A stretch of 64,000 nucleotides of DNA, taken from Micractinium sp. NFX-FRZ (taxonomy: Eukaryota; Chlorophyta; Trebouxiophyceae; Chlorellales; Chlorellaceae). The notes under the pieces are model-generated. The model did no database searches. It was given only the letters and a program-made list of their open reading frames with translations, and was not told the DNA's origin. Numbering within the stretch: position 1 is the stretch's first letter; each line of letters opens with the position of its first letter. Location: the NCBI GenBank assembly GCA_029339195.1, contig JAPTJF010000003.1, forward strand, positions 310,001 to 374,000, in the 5' to 3' direction. Of the stretch, positions 21,182 through 35,819 are shown piece by piece. The position numbers were made by a program, and so were the translations under genes.

Positions 21182-23539
21182 GCGAGATGATCCACTTTGG
21201 CCTGCAGGTGGGTGCTGCCTCTACTGTTTGTGATTGATTTGTGCTGAATACTTACATTGGTGGGGGTCGTGCAGTTGCTTGACAGGGTGGGCGATGGCGC
21301 TCGAGACGGTGGGCTTTGGCCTGCACGTGGGTGCTCACTCAGTTGGTTCCATTGCACAAGCAATGTTTGATGGTGGATAGTAAGGTCGGGGGTGATGCGG
21401 TTGCTTGATGGATTGGGTGCTGGCGTGCGAGATCAACCACGTCAGCCTGCGAGCTGGATGCGCCCAAGTGTGGGGAACGCGCTGCAGGAATGTGCTGGCG
21501 GATGCGTCCTCGCACCATGGCAGGCATACCTCCTGCTCGCCGCGTCCCGCGACCAGCAACCGCCGCCCTCACCCCCCCGCCCTCCCCGGCCACACTGTGC
21601 ATCTACAACCCCCGCAGAACGTGACCGCCGGCGCCAACCCCATCTCCATCAAGCGCGGCATTGACAAGACCTGCGAATTCCTGGTGGGTGGGCAGGCTGC
21701 GGGGTGGGGCGTGGGGTGGGTGGGCAACAACAGCTGGGGACGTGCAGGGGGGGCGCTGGTGACGTGGCGCTGGTGACGTGGCGCTGGTCACGCCGGGCAG
21801 GAGGTGGGGATGGTGCCCAAGGCGGGCAGGTTCCTGGTGCTTGTGGCGACCCAGGACCTGTCCTGGCGGAGCTTGTGGTGTGCGCCATGGTTGGATGTAA
21901 TGGGACACGCTTTGCAGCCACACCCCTTTCTGCCAACCCCTCCTCCCTCACCCCCCTCCCCCGCTCCTGCCTCCTCTGTGCAGGTCGGCAAGCTGAAGGA
22001 GCACGCCCGCCCCGTCAAGGGCGGCAGCGAGATCCGCTCCGTCGCCTCCATCTCTGCGGGCAACGACGAGGAGATTGGCCAGATGATTGCCGATGCCCTG
22101 GACAAGGTGCGTGCGGGATGGTGCCATGGTGTGTGTGTGGAGGAGGGAAAGCCTGCTTGTGGTCTGGCTGCATGTTGAAATTCAAGAATCAGGCGAGTGG
22201 TCCACATGGTTTGCCAACGCCTGCTCAAAATGGACATGCCACGGCAGATGTTGCTCGGGAATGAAAAGAGAGTGAAAAGCGTGGAAGGGATTACGATTCA
22301 TAGAATTAGCACTAGAATTAGCACTCTCCCGCCTCTTGACCCCACCTTGTTCACTTCACGCATCATGTTGCAGGTGGGCGCCGACGGCGTGCTGGCCATT
22401 GAGACCTCCAACTCCCTGGAGACGACGGTGGATGTGCAGGAGGGCATGCTGATTGACCGCGGCTACATCTCCCCCCAGTTCGTTAACAACGGTGAGCGCA
22501 GGCAGGCAGCGAGCAGGAGGTTGCCGGCAGGCCGCGGCCGGCAGGACTGCATCGCTTGGGAAGGCTGTGTGGAGGCTGCGGCTGTTGCGGGGTGCTGCAG
22601 GGCTTTGTTGATTACGCGTTGCCTGCACAGTTGCGCCTTGCACCCTCCCCGCTCCTCTTTGCGAGGCGGAGTCTTTTTTTCTGCCGCCGATGCCCCTGGA
22701 GCGGGCGCCTGAGGCTGGCAGCAGATGGGCACCGCACAGCAGCATGGCAGGAGTTTAAACAGCAGCGCAGACGCTCTTGGGATGACGCGCTGCTGTGCCC
22801 TCCTGCCACATTCCCACGCTTCCCCCCCCCCAATACACACACACATGCGTCTGCCTCTGCACCTCCTCCACTCCCTCCCCCACCCTCTCCTATGCTGCTG
22901 TGCTTTGATACGCCAGCCGAGCGCTCGCTGGTGGAGTTTGGCACCGCCCTCAGGGCCTTTTCACCCCTCATCTGCCCCCGCCCTATCCCTGTCTGTTCAC
23001 CTCCTCTGCTCCCTGTTGACCCTGCCCCCCTGCCCCCCCCCCCATCTTTCTGCCCCTTGCCCCCCTCCCCAGCCGAGCGCCTGCTGGTGGAGTACGACAA
23101 CGCGCTGGTGCTGGTGACCGACATGAAGATTGAGAACGTCAAGGACATCATCCCCCTGCTGGAGCAGGTGAGGGGGGCGTTTGTGTAAGCTGCTTAGATG
23201 GATGACTGATTGATGGTTGATTCATGGGTGGGTGCAAGGACACCATCCCCCTGCTGGAGCAGGTGAGGGTGGGTGCACACCTATGTGTGTGTGTGTGTGT
23301 GTGTGTGTAGGTTGCAAGATGGTTGGGTGGCGGTTGGGGGAGGGGCATCGTCGCACTGCTGGGGCGGGGAGGTCGGCTACCACTCGCGTCAAAACCCTAC
23401 GGCTCACTTGCACCCTGCTGCCCATGGCCATGGGCGTACTCTGCTTCAAAAAATGCGAACCGCACCGACCCAATTTCAACCACACGTGCAGGTCACCCGC
23501 GTCAACCGCCCCCTGCTGATCATCGCCGAGGACGTGGCG

Positions 23540-23582
<43 letters not shown>

Positions 23583-26500
23583 TCATCTCAGTGTGCGCCA
23601 TCAAGGCCCCCGGCTTTGGCGAGCGCCGCAAGGCACTGCTGCAGGTGCGGGCGGGTGCGGGCGGGGGTGTGGTACTCGTTGCTGCAGCCGAGGGGGGCGC
23701 AGCTGTGCTCCCTGGGAGTGCGTGTGTGTGTGTGTCGTGATCCACCGGCCGCATAAGGACACGAGTTATGTGGGCCTGGCACTAGGCTGCGGTGGAGGGA
23801 GCCAAGCAGGCACCCTGGTAGCTGCCGCAGCTGGCTGCCTGGGCATGTCACTGTCAAGGCCCCTGGCGCCGCATCCCTCCCTTGCCGCCCGACCCTCCCA
23901 CCCCCGCCGTATCTTTGAACTGTGAATGCTTTGCAGCTGTAATCGTTGTTTCAACACGTCCCACGCCCCCTCCCTCTGCAGGACATTGCCATTGTGACTG
24001 GCGCCGAGTTTGTTGCCAAGGACCTGGGCATGAAGGTGTGTGTGTGTGTGTGGGGGGGGGGGGGGGCAAGAACGTATTCTGTCTGGAACTGCATGTGTAG
24101 CCGCAAGCGTTGGGCTGGTTGACAGTGGCTGATGGTGCTGAGGTGTGAGTGTCCTGAACCCTGCAGGGGTTGGGCTGGTGGGGCACGCAAGCTTGCCGCT
24201 GCCCTGCGCTGACCTGCCTGCCGGCACCTGCATGCCTCCCCCTCCCGTCCACTGCCGTCCCGACCTTCCCATGCCCCTGCGCCCCTCCCCCTCTCACCCT
24301 CCCCCGCCCGCAGCTCGACTCCACCACCCTTGAGCAGCTGGGCACGGCCCGCAAACTGACCATCGCCAACAGCGCCACCACCATGATCGCCGACCAGGTG
24401 GGGGCTTGGGCCTGGGTGTGAGGGTGGTGGGTACGAGAGTGTGCTGCCTGGACTGGGCACGTGTGTGTGAGTGTGCTGCCTGGGCGGGGCAGGGGCAGTT
24501 GGGTGCACGGTGCTGCCTGGGCGGGGCGGGGCGGTGATAGGTACTGCCTGCATGGCTGAGGACGGTGTGTTCCCTCTGAGTCTGATTGGCGCCCCTGGGT
24601 TGCTGCACCTTGTTCCACCCCGCAGCGTCAACAAGGACGAGATCAAGGCGCGCTGTTCAGGCGGTTCTGCACCTCTGAAACTGATTGTCCCCTCTGCTTT
24701 GTTGTTTACTTCCTCTTTTCCTGCAGGCCAACAAGGACGAGATCAAGGCGCGCATTGCCCAGATCAAGAAGGAGCTGGCGGAGACCGACTCGGGTGAGGG
24801 GGGAGAGGAGCGGGCACGGCATGGGAGGTCCCATGGGAGGTCCAGCAGGCATGACGGGCGGCCAGAAGCAGCCCTGGGGACGCCTGGGGGCAGTGGGGCC
24901 TGCCTGCCTGACGTGCCTGCTCTTTGCCGCCCCAGCCCCAGCTCGGCTTACTTGCCTGCGCTTTGGTCCCTGCACTGCGCACTCACCCCTGCCGCCTGCC
25001 CTCCCCCTTCGCCCGCCCCTAGTCTACGACACGGAGAAGCTGAGCGAGCGCATCGCCAAGCTGGCGGGCGGCGTGGCGGTCATCAAGGTGTGTGGGGCGG
25101 GAGAGGCAGCTTGTATGGTGTGTGTGTGTTGTGCCCCTCCCTTCCTCTGCCGCGCTGCCCCCCGCTGCCCGCCCCTCCCCGCCCGCCACCCAGGCCTCGC
25201 ACGATATGACGCTCATCCCCTCCCCACCACGTCGCTCCCAACCCAGCGCTGCGCACCTTGTCCTGCACATTACGCTGAGCATACTCCCCTGCCACGTCAC
25301 CGCCTGTCGCTCGCCAGGTTGGCGCCGCCACCGAGACGGAGCTGGAGGACCGCAAGCTGCGCATTGAGGACGCCAAGAACGCGACGTTTGCGGCGGTGGA
25401 GGAGGGCATCGTGCCCGGCGGCGGCGCCGCCCTGCTGCACCTCTCCGAGGCCGTGCCCGAGTTCAGGGCGACTCTGACCGACCCGGAGGAGGCCATCGGC
25501 GCCGACATTGTGATGAAGGCGCTGCGCGCGCCCTGCCGCCTCATTGCCTGTGCGTGGGGGTGGGGTGGGGGTTATGGGGGTGGGAGTGGGGGTGGGGGGC
25601 ATGTGTGTGTGGACGCCTGCTTGTGCGCCCTGCCTCTTGCTTGCATGCGCATGGAAGGGTGGGTGTGCAGGCATGCCACACGGTAGCTAATGCAGGCGTT
25701 TTGAGGGCGAGGTGGTGGATTTGCGACAGACCTGCTCCGCTCTTCCCCGCCCCCCCGACCGCTGCCGCCTCCCTCCCTTCCTCACCCTTCTCCCTCACCC
25801 TCTCCCACCCCCAACATCTTCCACCCCCCGTCGTGTGCAGCCAACGCGGGCGTTGAGGGCGAGGTGATTGTGCAGAAGCTGCTGGGCCAGCCCTTTGAGA
25901 TTGGCTACAACGCGATGTACGACCGCGTGGAGAACCTGATTGACGCCGGCGTGCTGGACCCCGCCAAGGTGAGAAGCCTTCAAAATACTACACATGAAAT
26001 GTACTCGTATGTAGCGTTTGACTGCGAGGGGTGGGCAGTGTGGAGAATCCTGTTTGATGCCGGCGTGCTGTGCCCTGTCAAGGTGAGAAGCCTGGACCTC
26101 AGTGTAACTCTGCCAAGAGGCAGCAGCTTACAGGGAGGGATGGGCAGTGGGGAGAATCCCGATTGGTGCCGGCGTGCTGGACCCCGCCAAGGTGAGAAGC
26201 CCCTCAAGAAATGTACCCATATTTAGCACAGCAGTCAGCGTTAGACTGGGAGGGGTGGGCAGTGGGAAGAGCCTGGTTTGACGCCGGCGTGCTGGACCCC
26301 GCCAAGGTGCGCAGCCTGGGCCTCAGTTTGAAGCTGTCAAGAGGCAGCAGCTTACAGGGAGGGGTGGGCAGTGGGTAGAATCCTGATTGACGCCGGCGTG
26401 CTGGACCCCGCCAAGGTGAGAAGCCCCTCAAGAAATGTGCTCACGTTTAGCACAGCAGTCAGCGCTAGACTGGGAGGGGTGGGCAGTGGGAAGAGAGCCT

Positions 26501-27059
26501 GATTTGACGCCGGCGTGCTGTGCCCTGCCAGGGTGCGCAGCCTTGGACTTGGTTTGCTCAAAATTTGACACTCGGGAGAGTCTTTCATGAGGCAGCACTG
26601 TACGGGGAGGGGTGGGCAGTGTGGGGCATGCCGGTGTGCTGGGCCCTGCCAAGGCGAGCTCAAAAGAGTTTTCGGGTTGAGGGGAGGGGAGGGCGGGACA
26701 GGGGACAGCGCTGGGGTGGCAACGGGCATGGTTGATGTGGAAGACTGCTTAGAACAGGCTGCGTCCCAAGGGGGCTCGCGGAGCAGTGGAGGGCGGTGCA
26801 AGCTAGCCAGCTCAGCCAGGCCTGACTGCCTCCCTTGGCACCACAGCAGCCATCCCCCCCCGCTGACCTCTCCCCCTGCCCCCATGTGCCCCACCCTGTT
26901 CGCCCCCTGCAGGTCACCCGCAGCGGCCTGATCAACGCCTGCTCCATTGCCGGCATCATGCTCACCACCCAGGCAGTGATGACGGAGCAGAAGCGGGGCG
27001 ACCGCAAGGCGCCAGGTGGCATGAGCGCCGGTGGCATGCCCGCGGGCCTGACCATGTAA
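20161..27059 (+). CDS. CPN60A: Chloroplast chaperonin 60 alpha subunit
   Basis: Sixteen exons with all phases consistent give 577 aa. Exons: 20161-20166, 20251-20322, 20514-20625, 20996-21207, 21618-21683, 21984-22106, 22374-22491, 23073-23167, 23492-23644, 23982-24035, 24314-24397, 24727-24793, 25023-25087, 25318-25549, 25841-25968, 26913-27059. It folds imported plastid proteins (for example Rubisco large subunit) as part of the mixed alpha/beta Cpn60 ring with ATP hydrolysis. Family signatures are [33 protein letters not shown] (nucleotide-binding), [19 protein letters not shown] and [35 protein letters not shown] and [10 protein letters not shown] match the alpha rather than the beta type. 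The first ~26 residues are a Ser/Arg/Lys-rich transit peptide. The first coding exon is only ATG CAG. The C-terminus ends GGMPAGLTM. Introns hold numerous copies of exon edges. Confidence 0.95.
21178..21465 (+). repeat. Exon-end copies inside CPN60A intron 4
   Basis: The exon end CACTTTGGCCTGCAG|GTGGGTGCT (donor 21208) recurs near 21312 as GGGCTTTGGCCTGCAC followed by GTGGGTGCT. A more diverged copy appears around 21415 (GGGTGCTGGCGTGCGAGATC). The sequence between is repeated too (GTGCAGTTGCTTGACAGGG and GATGCGGTTGCTTGATGGA). Confidence 0.7.
22917..23107 (+). repeat. Duplicated acceptor plus exon start in CPN60A intron 7
   Basis: CAG|CCGAGCGCTCGCTGGTGGAG at 22917 copies the real exon start at 23073 (CAG|CCGAGCGCCTGCTGGTGGAG), offset 156 bp. 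Confidence 0.8.
23137..23270 (+). repeat. Duplicated exon end plus donor in CPN60A intron 8
   Basis: ATCCCCCTGCTGGAGCAG|GTGAGG at the real donor (23168) recurs 95 bp downstream with donor near 23263. Over 28 bases there is a single mismatch. Confidence 0.85.
23284..23309 (+). repeat. (TG)n microsatellite
   Basis: About 13 TG dinucleotides in CPN60A intron 8. A shorter (GT)n followed by a run of about 16 G occurs at 24036-24066 in intron 10. Confidence 0.9.
24626..24755 (+). repeat. Duplicated acceptor plus exon start in CPN60A intron 11
   Basis: The segment AACAAGGACGAGATCAAGGC at 24630 repeats the real exon (24731) exactly. Each copy is preceded by a CAG acceptor; offset 101 bp. Confidence 0.85.
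25687..25872 (+). repeat. Diverged acceptor plus exon start copy in CPN60A intron 14
   Basis: TAG|CTAATGCAGGCGTTTTGAGG at 25687 resembles CAG|CCAACGCGGGCGTTGAGG at the real exon start (25841). Both continue GGCGAGGTG. Confidence 0.7.
25938..26660 (+). repeat. Seven tandem copies of exon end plus splice donor (109-121 bp unit)
   Basis: The exon 15 end GACGCCGGCGTGCTGGACCC-CGCCAAG|GTGAGAAGCC (donor 25969) recurs through intron 15. Copied donors lie at about 26083, 26192, 26307, 26416, 26533 and 26654; the last is GC. Some copies read TGCCCTGTCAAG or TGCCCTGCCAGG, and donors alternate between GTGAGAAG and GTGCGCAG. Units also share GGGAGGGGTGGGCAGTG. Spacings are 114, 109, 115, 109, 117 and 121 bp. 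Confidence 0.9.
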
Positions 27060-27665
27060 GGCGGCATGCCGGCCCGTTAGCGGCAGGCATGCCAGCGCAG
27101 GCCGGCGGCGGGGCGGGGCAGAGGTGGGGGCATTGCCTTCCTCGCCCCTGCCCCCGCCGCCACGCTGTGTGCGCTCTGCTCTGCCCACACAGAGCACCCT
27201 CATGACCCCCTTGCCCCCCCTAAATGCTAATGCTTACACACCAAAAACCCCGCTCCACTTTCAGCTAGGCCATCCCCCTTCGGCTCCCGCTTGCTCCGCT
27301 GCATGTGGCATATGGCCCATGCCGCCTCAGCACTTTGCTTTCCTGCCAGCCGCCCGCGCCGCTCCGCGGCCGGGCAGCCATTTCATCACCACCACTACCT
27401 CTCCCCCGCATCGTTTGCTCTCCCCCTGCTTCCTGCTCCCCCCCCATGCTGACGCCCATAGCAGCAACCACGCAGTTACACCCCACCAGTCAGTAATCTA
27501 CAGCATGTAACACCCAAAAAAACAAAGTAAACCTTCAAGGGGACGGTTGTGCAGGAAGCAGCGGGGCCGGTGTGGGCACACAGAGCTCGATTTCTGCGAC
27601 CGGACACCGACAGCGGGGAAGCCCCCCCAAGCACCAATCGCTACAGCTCTTCTTGCTCAGCAGCA
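27060..27665. other. Convergent 3' UTR region of CPN60A (+) and the coiled-coil gene (-)
   Basis: No coding exon. A TGTAA signal on the + strand is at 27506-27510, 450 bases after the CPN60A stop. On the minus strand TGTAA is at 27480-27476, 186 bases after the coiled-coil gene stop. The + signal lies beyond the minus one, so the two transcripts are expected to overlap tail to tail by about 50 bases. Confidence 0.55.
27476..27510. terminator. Opposed TGTAA polyadenylation signals with overlapping 3' ends
   Basis: TTACA at 27476-27480 (minus-strand TGTAA) and TGTAA at 27506-27510 (+) face each other across the convergent gene pair. Confidence 0.5.
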
Positions 27666-29738
27666 TCACGCCACCTCCATGGCCACTGCTGCCGCGTTCT
27701 CCTTGCCCGCCGCCGCCGCCGCTGCTGCTGCTGTCTCCTTGCCAGCCGCTGCCGCCGCGGCCTCCTTGCCTGCCGCCGCCCTGCCAGCGCCAGGCAGGCG
27801 CACCAGCTCGCGGATGAGGCGGGCGGGGGAGTCCACGTGGGGGAAGGCCCGGAACTTCTCGGCGTGGTACTCAGCCTGGGGGGAGGAGGTGGGAGAGGGG
27901 AGGACAAGGGGGGCAGTGCAGCAGAGAGGCGTCAGGCGGGGGTGGTGGGGGCAGGGGAGGAGGGAAGAGCAGCAGCATGCGACTCTTTGCAGCTTTGCAG
28001 CACTGTTGTTGCATTCCCTCTGCTGCAGCTGAGCAAGCTGTGAAGGCAGCACACCAGGCAGCTGCCATCACCAGCTGGCCAATCCACAGCCCCATGCCTC
28101 CCCAACCCCCGCCTTTGTGCCCCTCCCCCGGTCCCTGCCATCACCTCCCGCCTCCAATGCCCGCCCCCTTGCCATCCTCCCCCACCCCCCTGCGCCCACC
28201 TGCACCGCCGCCGCCGACCGGTTGGCCCGCTCCACCAGCTGCTCCACGTCATCCACCAGCTTGCACGCCCCCTCCACCTGCATCGCCAGGTGGCGGTGCA
28301 CCCCCGCATGCACCCGCGCCAGCGCCGCCAGCGCCTCATCCGCCTCTGCACCGCCCTCGTCGCTGCCGCCAGCAGCTGCCGCTGCCTGCGCTGCCTGCTG
28401 GCCGTACACGCCCGGCTCTGTGGCCACAGAGGAGAGGCCGTCCTCTCCTGCTGGTGCCGCTGCTGCTGCCGGTACATCGGCACTGCCTGCTGCCGGCGCT
28501 GCTGCCGCCGCCTCCCCGCTGCCGCTGCGTGCTGCCTCCGCACCCTCCCCGTCGGCTGCTGCCCCCAGCTGCTGCTGGTCCAGCGCCTCCACCTTCTGCA
28601 GCAGTGAGTGCCACTCCTCCTCCTCCTGCAACGCACACACAGGCAAGCGGGCGGGTGCGCAGGCAGGGCACGTGAGCTCCGATCCTCTTGCTGCAGGTGC
28701 CCCTGTGTGCAGCATGCAATGCGCATGTCCTCCCTGCATCGCAATACCTGCATGTGCCCACTGCCTGTGTGCTGTGCTCGCCTCCTGCCTCAATCCCTGC
28801 CCATCCCATCCCCACTCAGCTTGCACCCCTCACGCGCAGCGCACACCCCGTACCCTCACACTCTGCTCTCGAAGCACAATGTGCCCCTCAGCCCACCCAC
28901 CCACCCACCTTTTGGAAGTTGTCCAGCCGCTTGCGCAGCCCCGCCTTGCGCGCCTCCAAGTCAACCTGGTACCCCGGCGCCTGCTGCTCCACCTCCCCCT
29001 CATCCACGGGCGTGGCGGGTGGCCGCTGCGGCGCCGCCAGCGCCACGCTGCCGTCAGCCAGGGCGGCAGCCAGCGAGGACTGGAAGGCCGCCAGGGCATC
29101 GGCGAGCACAGTCGCCCGCATGCTGCTGCTGCTGCTGCCGCCTCGGGGCCCCAGCCGCGACTGTGCATGCCGCTGCGGCCGTGCTGCGGCGTCCACTGCT
29201 GCTGCGCCAATGCCGGCGCAGAAGGCGAGCAGGCGGTCGGCCTGCGTCGCACGCTCCGGCAGCCCCTGCAGCCCCTCCACGAGCCGCTCGCCCAGCGCTT
29301 TGGGCATCTCCAACTCGTCTGCATATGGGCTCTCTGCTGCCACTGCTGTCAGCGCGCGTGTCGCTGCGGGCGTCCTGTACACCGACGCTCGCTGGGTGTG
29401 AGGGCTGGCCGCCGGGCCGGCAGCCAGCGCCGCCGCTGCTGCCGGCACGCAGCTCTTGCGTTTGCGTGAGAACTGGAAGGCGATGCCGCCATGCCGGGCC
29501 TCCACCAATTCGTGGCCTGCAGCCGTGTGATATGCAAGGCGAGAGTGTTGGGTGCGGTGGGTGGACGGCAGCGGAAGGGTGCGGTTGGCGGGAGCGGCGG
29601 CGCCGGCACTCAACACCAACGCAAGGCCGCCAACGCACCGTCCGTGACTTGCAGGACCTGCTCCTGCGGCAGCTGGGGCGAGTCATGCTGTAGCTTGAGC
29701 ACCAGCTGCACCCGAGGGGTGCGAGCTGTCGAGGCCAT
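27666..29738 (-). CDS. Coiled-coil protein, weakly DSN1/Mis13 (kinetochore)-like
   Basis: Four exons (29639-29738, 28909-29516, 28200-28625, 27666-27875) with matching phases encode 447 aa. The N-terminus (MASTARTPRVQLVLKLQHDS) is followed by a basic FSRKRKS motif near residue 52. Long Ala-rich helical segments come next, then EEEEWHSLLQKVEAL, a heptad-like stretch (CKLVDDVEQLVERAN) and SPARLIRELVRL, with an Ala/Lys tail. The order of basic RKS motif, helices, a Trp-Leu-Leu segment and a C-terminal SPAR(K/L) motif recalls DSN1 of the MIS12 kinetochore complex. The match is by eye and weak, so no symbol is given. The start codon is 277 bp from the divergent protease inhibitor start. Long open frames on the + strand over this gene are GC artefacts. 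Confidence 0.5.
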
Positions 29739-30015
29739 TCTTCCCTGTCGCTGGCTGTCTGCCGAGTCTGCGCCCAACGGCTGGATGGCTTCCGGGGATG
29801 CGAATGGGGTGGCAGTGGGAGCGGCGAAGTGCTTGGCAACCAAATGGGAACGCTGAGCTGGCCGACGAGCTGGCCGAATGAAGCGAAATTCGCTTGCTGG
29901 CGCGCCAAGAACAACAGCACCGACTTCCCACTCTGCAACAGCCCTCAGCCACTGCCAATCACGCCCACAGCCACCTTGCTCGGACAACCTCGCCTGCAGC
30001 CTGCTCGGCGCCCTC
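29739..30015. promoter_or_regulatory. Short divergent promoter between coiled-coil gene and protease inhibitor
   Basis: Only 277 bp separate the two start codons, so both promoters and 5' UTRs must fit here. No defined motif was identified. Confidence 0.45.
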
Positions 30016-30923
30016 ATGCGCCCCTCCCTGAACCTACTGCTGCTGGTGGCGGTCGCCGCCGCTGCCACGACTTCCGTGAGTCCCGGCGCAGGCGCCCCCG
30101 CCGCTGACCCGTTGCCCGCGCTCCTTGGGCGCGGCACCCACGGGCACTGGGCCCTGACAGCTGCGGGGTCAGCCCGCGGGCCTCGCTGACCGCCCCCACC
30201 TGCCGCCCGCTCCCGCTCCCCCGCCCGCAGATCGGCGCCGCCGCGGACCTCGACCCAGAGCAGACCCTCAGCCTGCCCAGCTTCAGCCAGGCGATGCCCA
30301 ACAAATCTGTGTGGCCCGAGCTGGTGGGTGGGACGTTCAGGGCGGGCGATGCTGTGCAGGTGCAACGTTTGCAACGCCTTGCACCAAGCACCAAGTGGTG
30401 GCCAGCAAAGTCGCACGTGGGCTCTACAGCTCATGCTGGCACTCACTTGCTGAGCGCCCTGCTGCCTGCGTGGTGCAGGTTGGGATGGCGGCAGCAGAGG
30501 CAAAGGCCCAGCTGGAAGCGGAGCTGCCCGCCGGCTCACACGTCTACCTGGTGCCGCAGGTGCGCACCCACCGCTCCTGCAGCCAGCCGCCCTTGCGCCG
30601 CTCCTCCCAGCTGCACACGCCAGTCTGCAGCCAGTCTGCAGCCAGCTTGGGTCTCGGGCAGGGGGGCCTGAAGGCGCAACCCGTGCGGCACCCTGCTGCT
30701 GGCACCTGGCAGACGCAGCAGCACCCCATTGCTGCCTCCTCTCGGCACACCCTGCCCGCCCCCACCCGATTCCGCCTGCATGCCCCACCTCACCTGGCTT
30801 TTCTTTCTCTTCTTCCCCCCCCTGCAGGGCTCCATGATGACCATGGACTTCCGCACCGACCGGGTGCGCATCGTGTACAACAAAGACAGCGGGCTGGTGG
30901 TGTCCCCGCCCCGCATCGGGTGA
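30016..30923 (+). CDS. Secreted serine protease inhibitor, potato inhibitor I family
   Basis: Four exons (30016-30075, 30231-30323, 30479-30559, 30828-30923) encode 109 aa. Exon 1 is a signal peptide (MRPSLNLLLLVAVAAAATTS). The mature part shows the family pattern: WPELVGM near the start of the domain, AEAKAQLEAELP helix, VYLVPQGSMMTMDFRTDRVR with the binding loop, and the conserved end VVSPPRIG. Aligned with eglin c and plant members, the scissile pair would be Met-Asp in TMDFR. A Met P1 suggests chymotrypsin- or subtilisin-like targets (inference). The family works by substrate-like tight binding without disulphides; no Cys is present in the domain. It may defend against extracellular bacterial or grazer proteases. 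Confidence 0.9.
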
Positions 30924-31500
30924 CGGGCAGCGCTGGTGGTGCGCGCACTGGTGCGGCAGGCGACGCCAGGCCGGACGCTTTGTATGACATGCTAGGCGGT
31001 GCGTGTGCCCGCAGTGTAGTGCCCGCACCTTTTGACCGATCCATCTGGTATGCATCATCGACTTCAAAGAACAAAGGCCGCTGCCTCTCTGCTAACCTCT
31101 CCCTGCTGTCTCTGCTGTGCTGCTTTTATTGCCACCCCTTGCCACCTGCTCCCCTCTGTGTACACCCCCCGCTTTGTACCATCCCATTTTTCTCCCCCTT
31201 TTGAGAGAGGTCAGTGTGAACGTTACGAAAGAAGCGGAGGCATGAAAGGGGAGCAGTGAAGGGGAGGGTGGATAGGAAGCGGGAGTTAGCAATCAGGGAA
31301 GCAAGGTGTCAACAGCAGCGTCAACGAAAAAGCGGGGGCTGGGGCTGCAGACGGCACGGCAGTACAGCAGCACGGCGGGCAGATGTCGCCTGCAGTGGCC
31401 TGGCCAGTTGCGGTGGTGTGGAGTGGTGTGCTGGGTCATGCCAGGCCGGACTGGGAGCACCGCCTGCACTGCGCCGCACGCCACCCGTGCGCCAGCCAGC
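30924..31500. other. Convergent intergenic region between protease inhibitor and HisC
   Basis: 3' UTRs of both genes. No exon or clear TGTAA on either strand was found. Confidence 0.4.
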
Positions 31501-34666
<3,166 letters not shown>

Positions 34667-35819
34667 GTCTGAAGGACCGGACAGCCTTTCGGCGCCACCA
34701 GCTAGATAGAATTGGATCGTGATGGCACAGCGCGCAGGCGATGAGCGCGGGGGAATGGCACGATGGCTGTGTGTGCGCTGGCGTGACATGGCGGCGGCAG
34801 GCAGTGGGGGCAGGCGCTGCCAGAACATCTTGCCAGGTGCCTGCAGCCGGCATCCCCAGGTGGTTGCACACACTATATGAACAGCTGCAGCGAGAGAATT
34901 GAGTAGGGAAAACAGGGTAGCAGCAGAGGTGCACAGGTTGGCTGTGAAGTGGGCCGGGCTGGGCGGGGCGGGGCAGGGTGCAAGCCTCGGGTTGATGAAA
35001 TTGAAACACGGCGAGCAGCGAGCCATGTGGAATTGGAGCACGAATGGTTAGATTTTGGGTGTAAACCTCTGCCGCTGTCAACGCAGCGAACTCATCAAAG
35101 CGTCCGCCTAGGGCCTTGTAGTGCCGCTACCTGGCGGGCACAGATGGAGAACCGCATGGCTTCAACTCGCGAGCTGGCATGCTTGCTCAGGTGAAACACC
35201 TTGAATGCCGGCGCGGGCCCTGGACTTGGCCCAAATCGGCGGGTCAGGTGGCATTGGTTTGAGTAAGCGTGCTAACTAACGCCATGTTGAAACCAGCTGT
35301 GCAAATCTGCACTGCCTGAAGCGCTCGGGTGGCGCTCGGGTGGTGCCCGCCTGCCTTCGTGCAGTTCAGGCTGTCAATGCTGTCCACAATGCTGCACAGC
35401 ACATCAAAATGTTACAGTAATAAAGCAGTACGCAAGGCAGCACGGCCAGCCAGACTGTGAATGACTGAAAGTTTGGGTTCTTCTCGTGGTGGAATTAAAT
35501 GGAATGCAGCCACTAGGGGCTGGGCCAATGAGGCATGGTTGTCATTGGTGAGTACAATGTGATACATCAACACACCATCAGGGCATGGATCCGGGTTAGT
35601 AACATTTGGTGGTTATGGTGATTGGTGGGCGGCGGGGGCAGATCACAGTAGCACTTGTGCGCGCATTGCAAAATCCTGGATTCAGGAGGCTTGCTCACGA
35701 CCCATCACCCCCGGATGCGCCTCATGCTGCGTCCCCCTATCAATGTGGCTGGCCCGCTCCCTGGCTCTGGGCGCAGGGAGGAGGACAGGCACGCATCGCC
35801 GCTTGCTCCCCAGGACTGC
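34667..35819. other. Intergenic: hisC promoter and 3' UTR of membrane protein gene
   Basis: A minus-strand TGTAA (TTACA at 35412-35416) lies about 400 bases past the membrane protein stop. The stretch 35200-35620 has lower GC than its surroundings and no supported exon. Confidence 0.45.

Noticed and set aside
28117..29469. 450-codon open frame on the + strand
   Set aside because: Antisense to the coiled-coil gene. Composition is Pro/Ala/Cys low complexity typical of GC-rich antisense frames; no motif and no splice logic.
29610..31067. 485-codon open frame on the minus strand
   Set aside because: Covers the protease inhibitor in antisense and the first exon of the coiled-coil gene in another frame. 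The inhibitor on the + strand is unambiguous.
35200..35620. Possible gene in the lower-GC stretch
   Set aside because: All frames are broken by stops within short distances and no splice-joined model could be formed.
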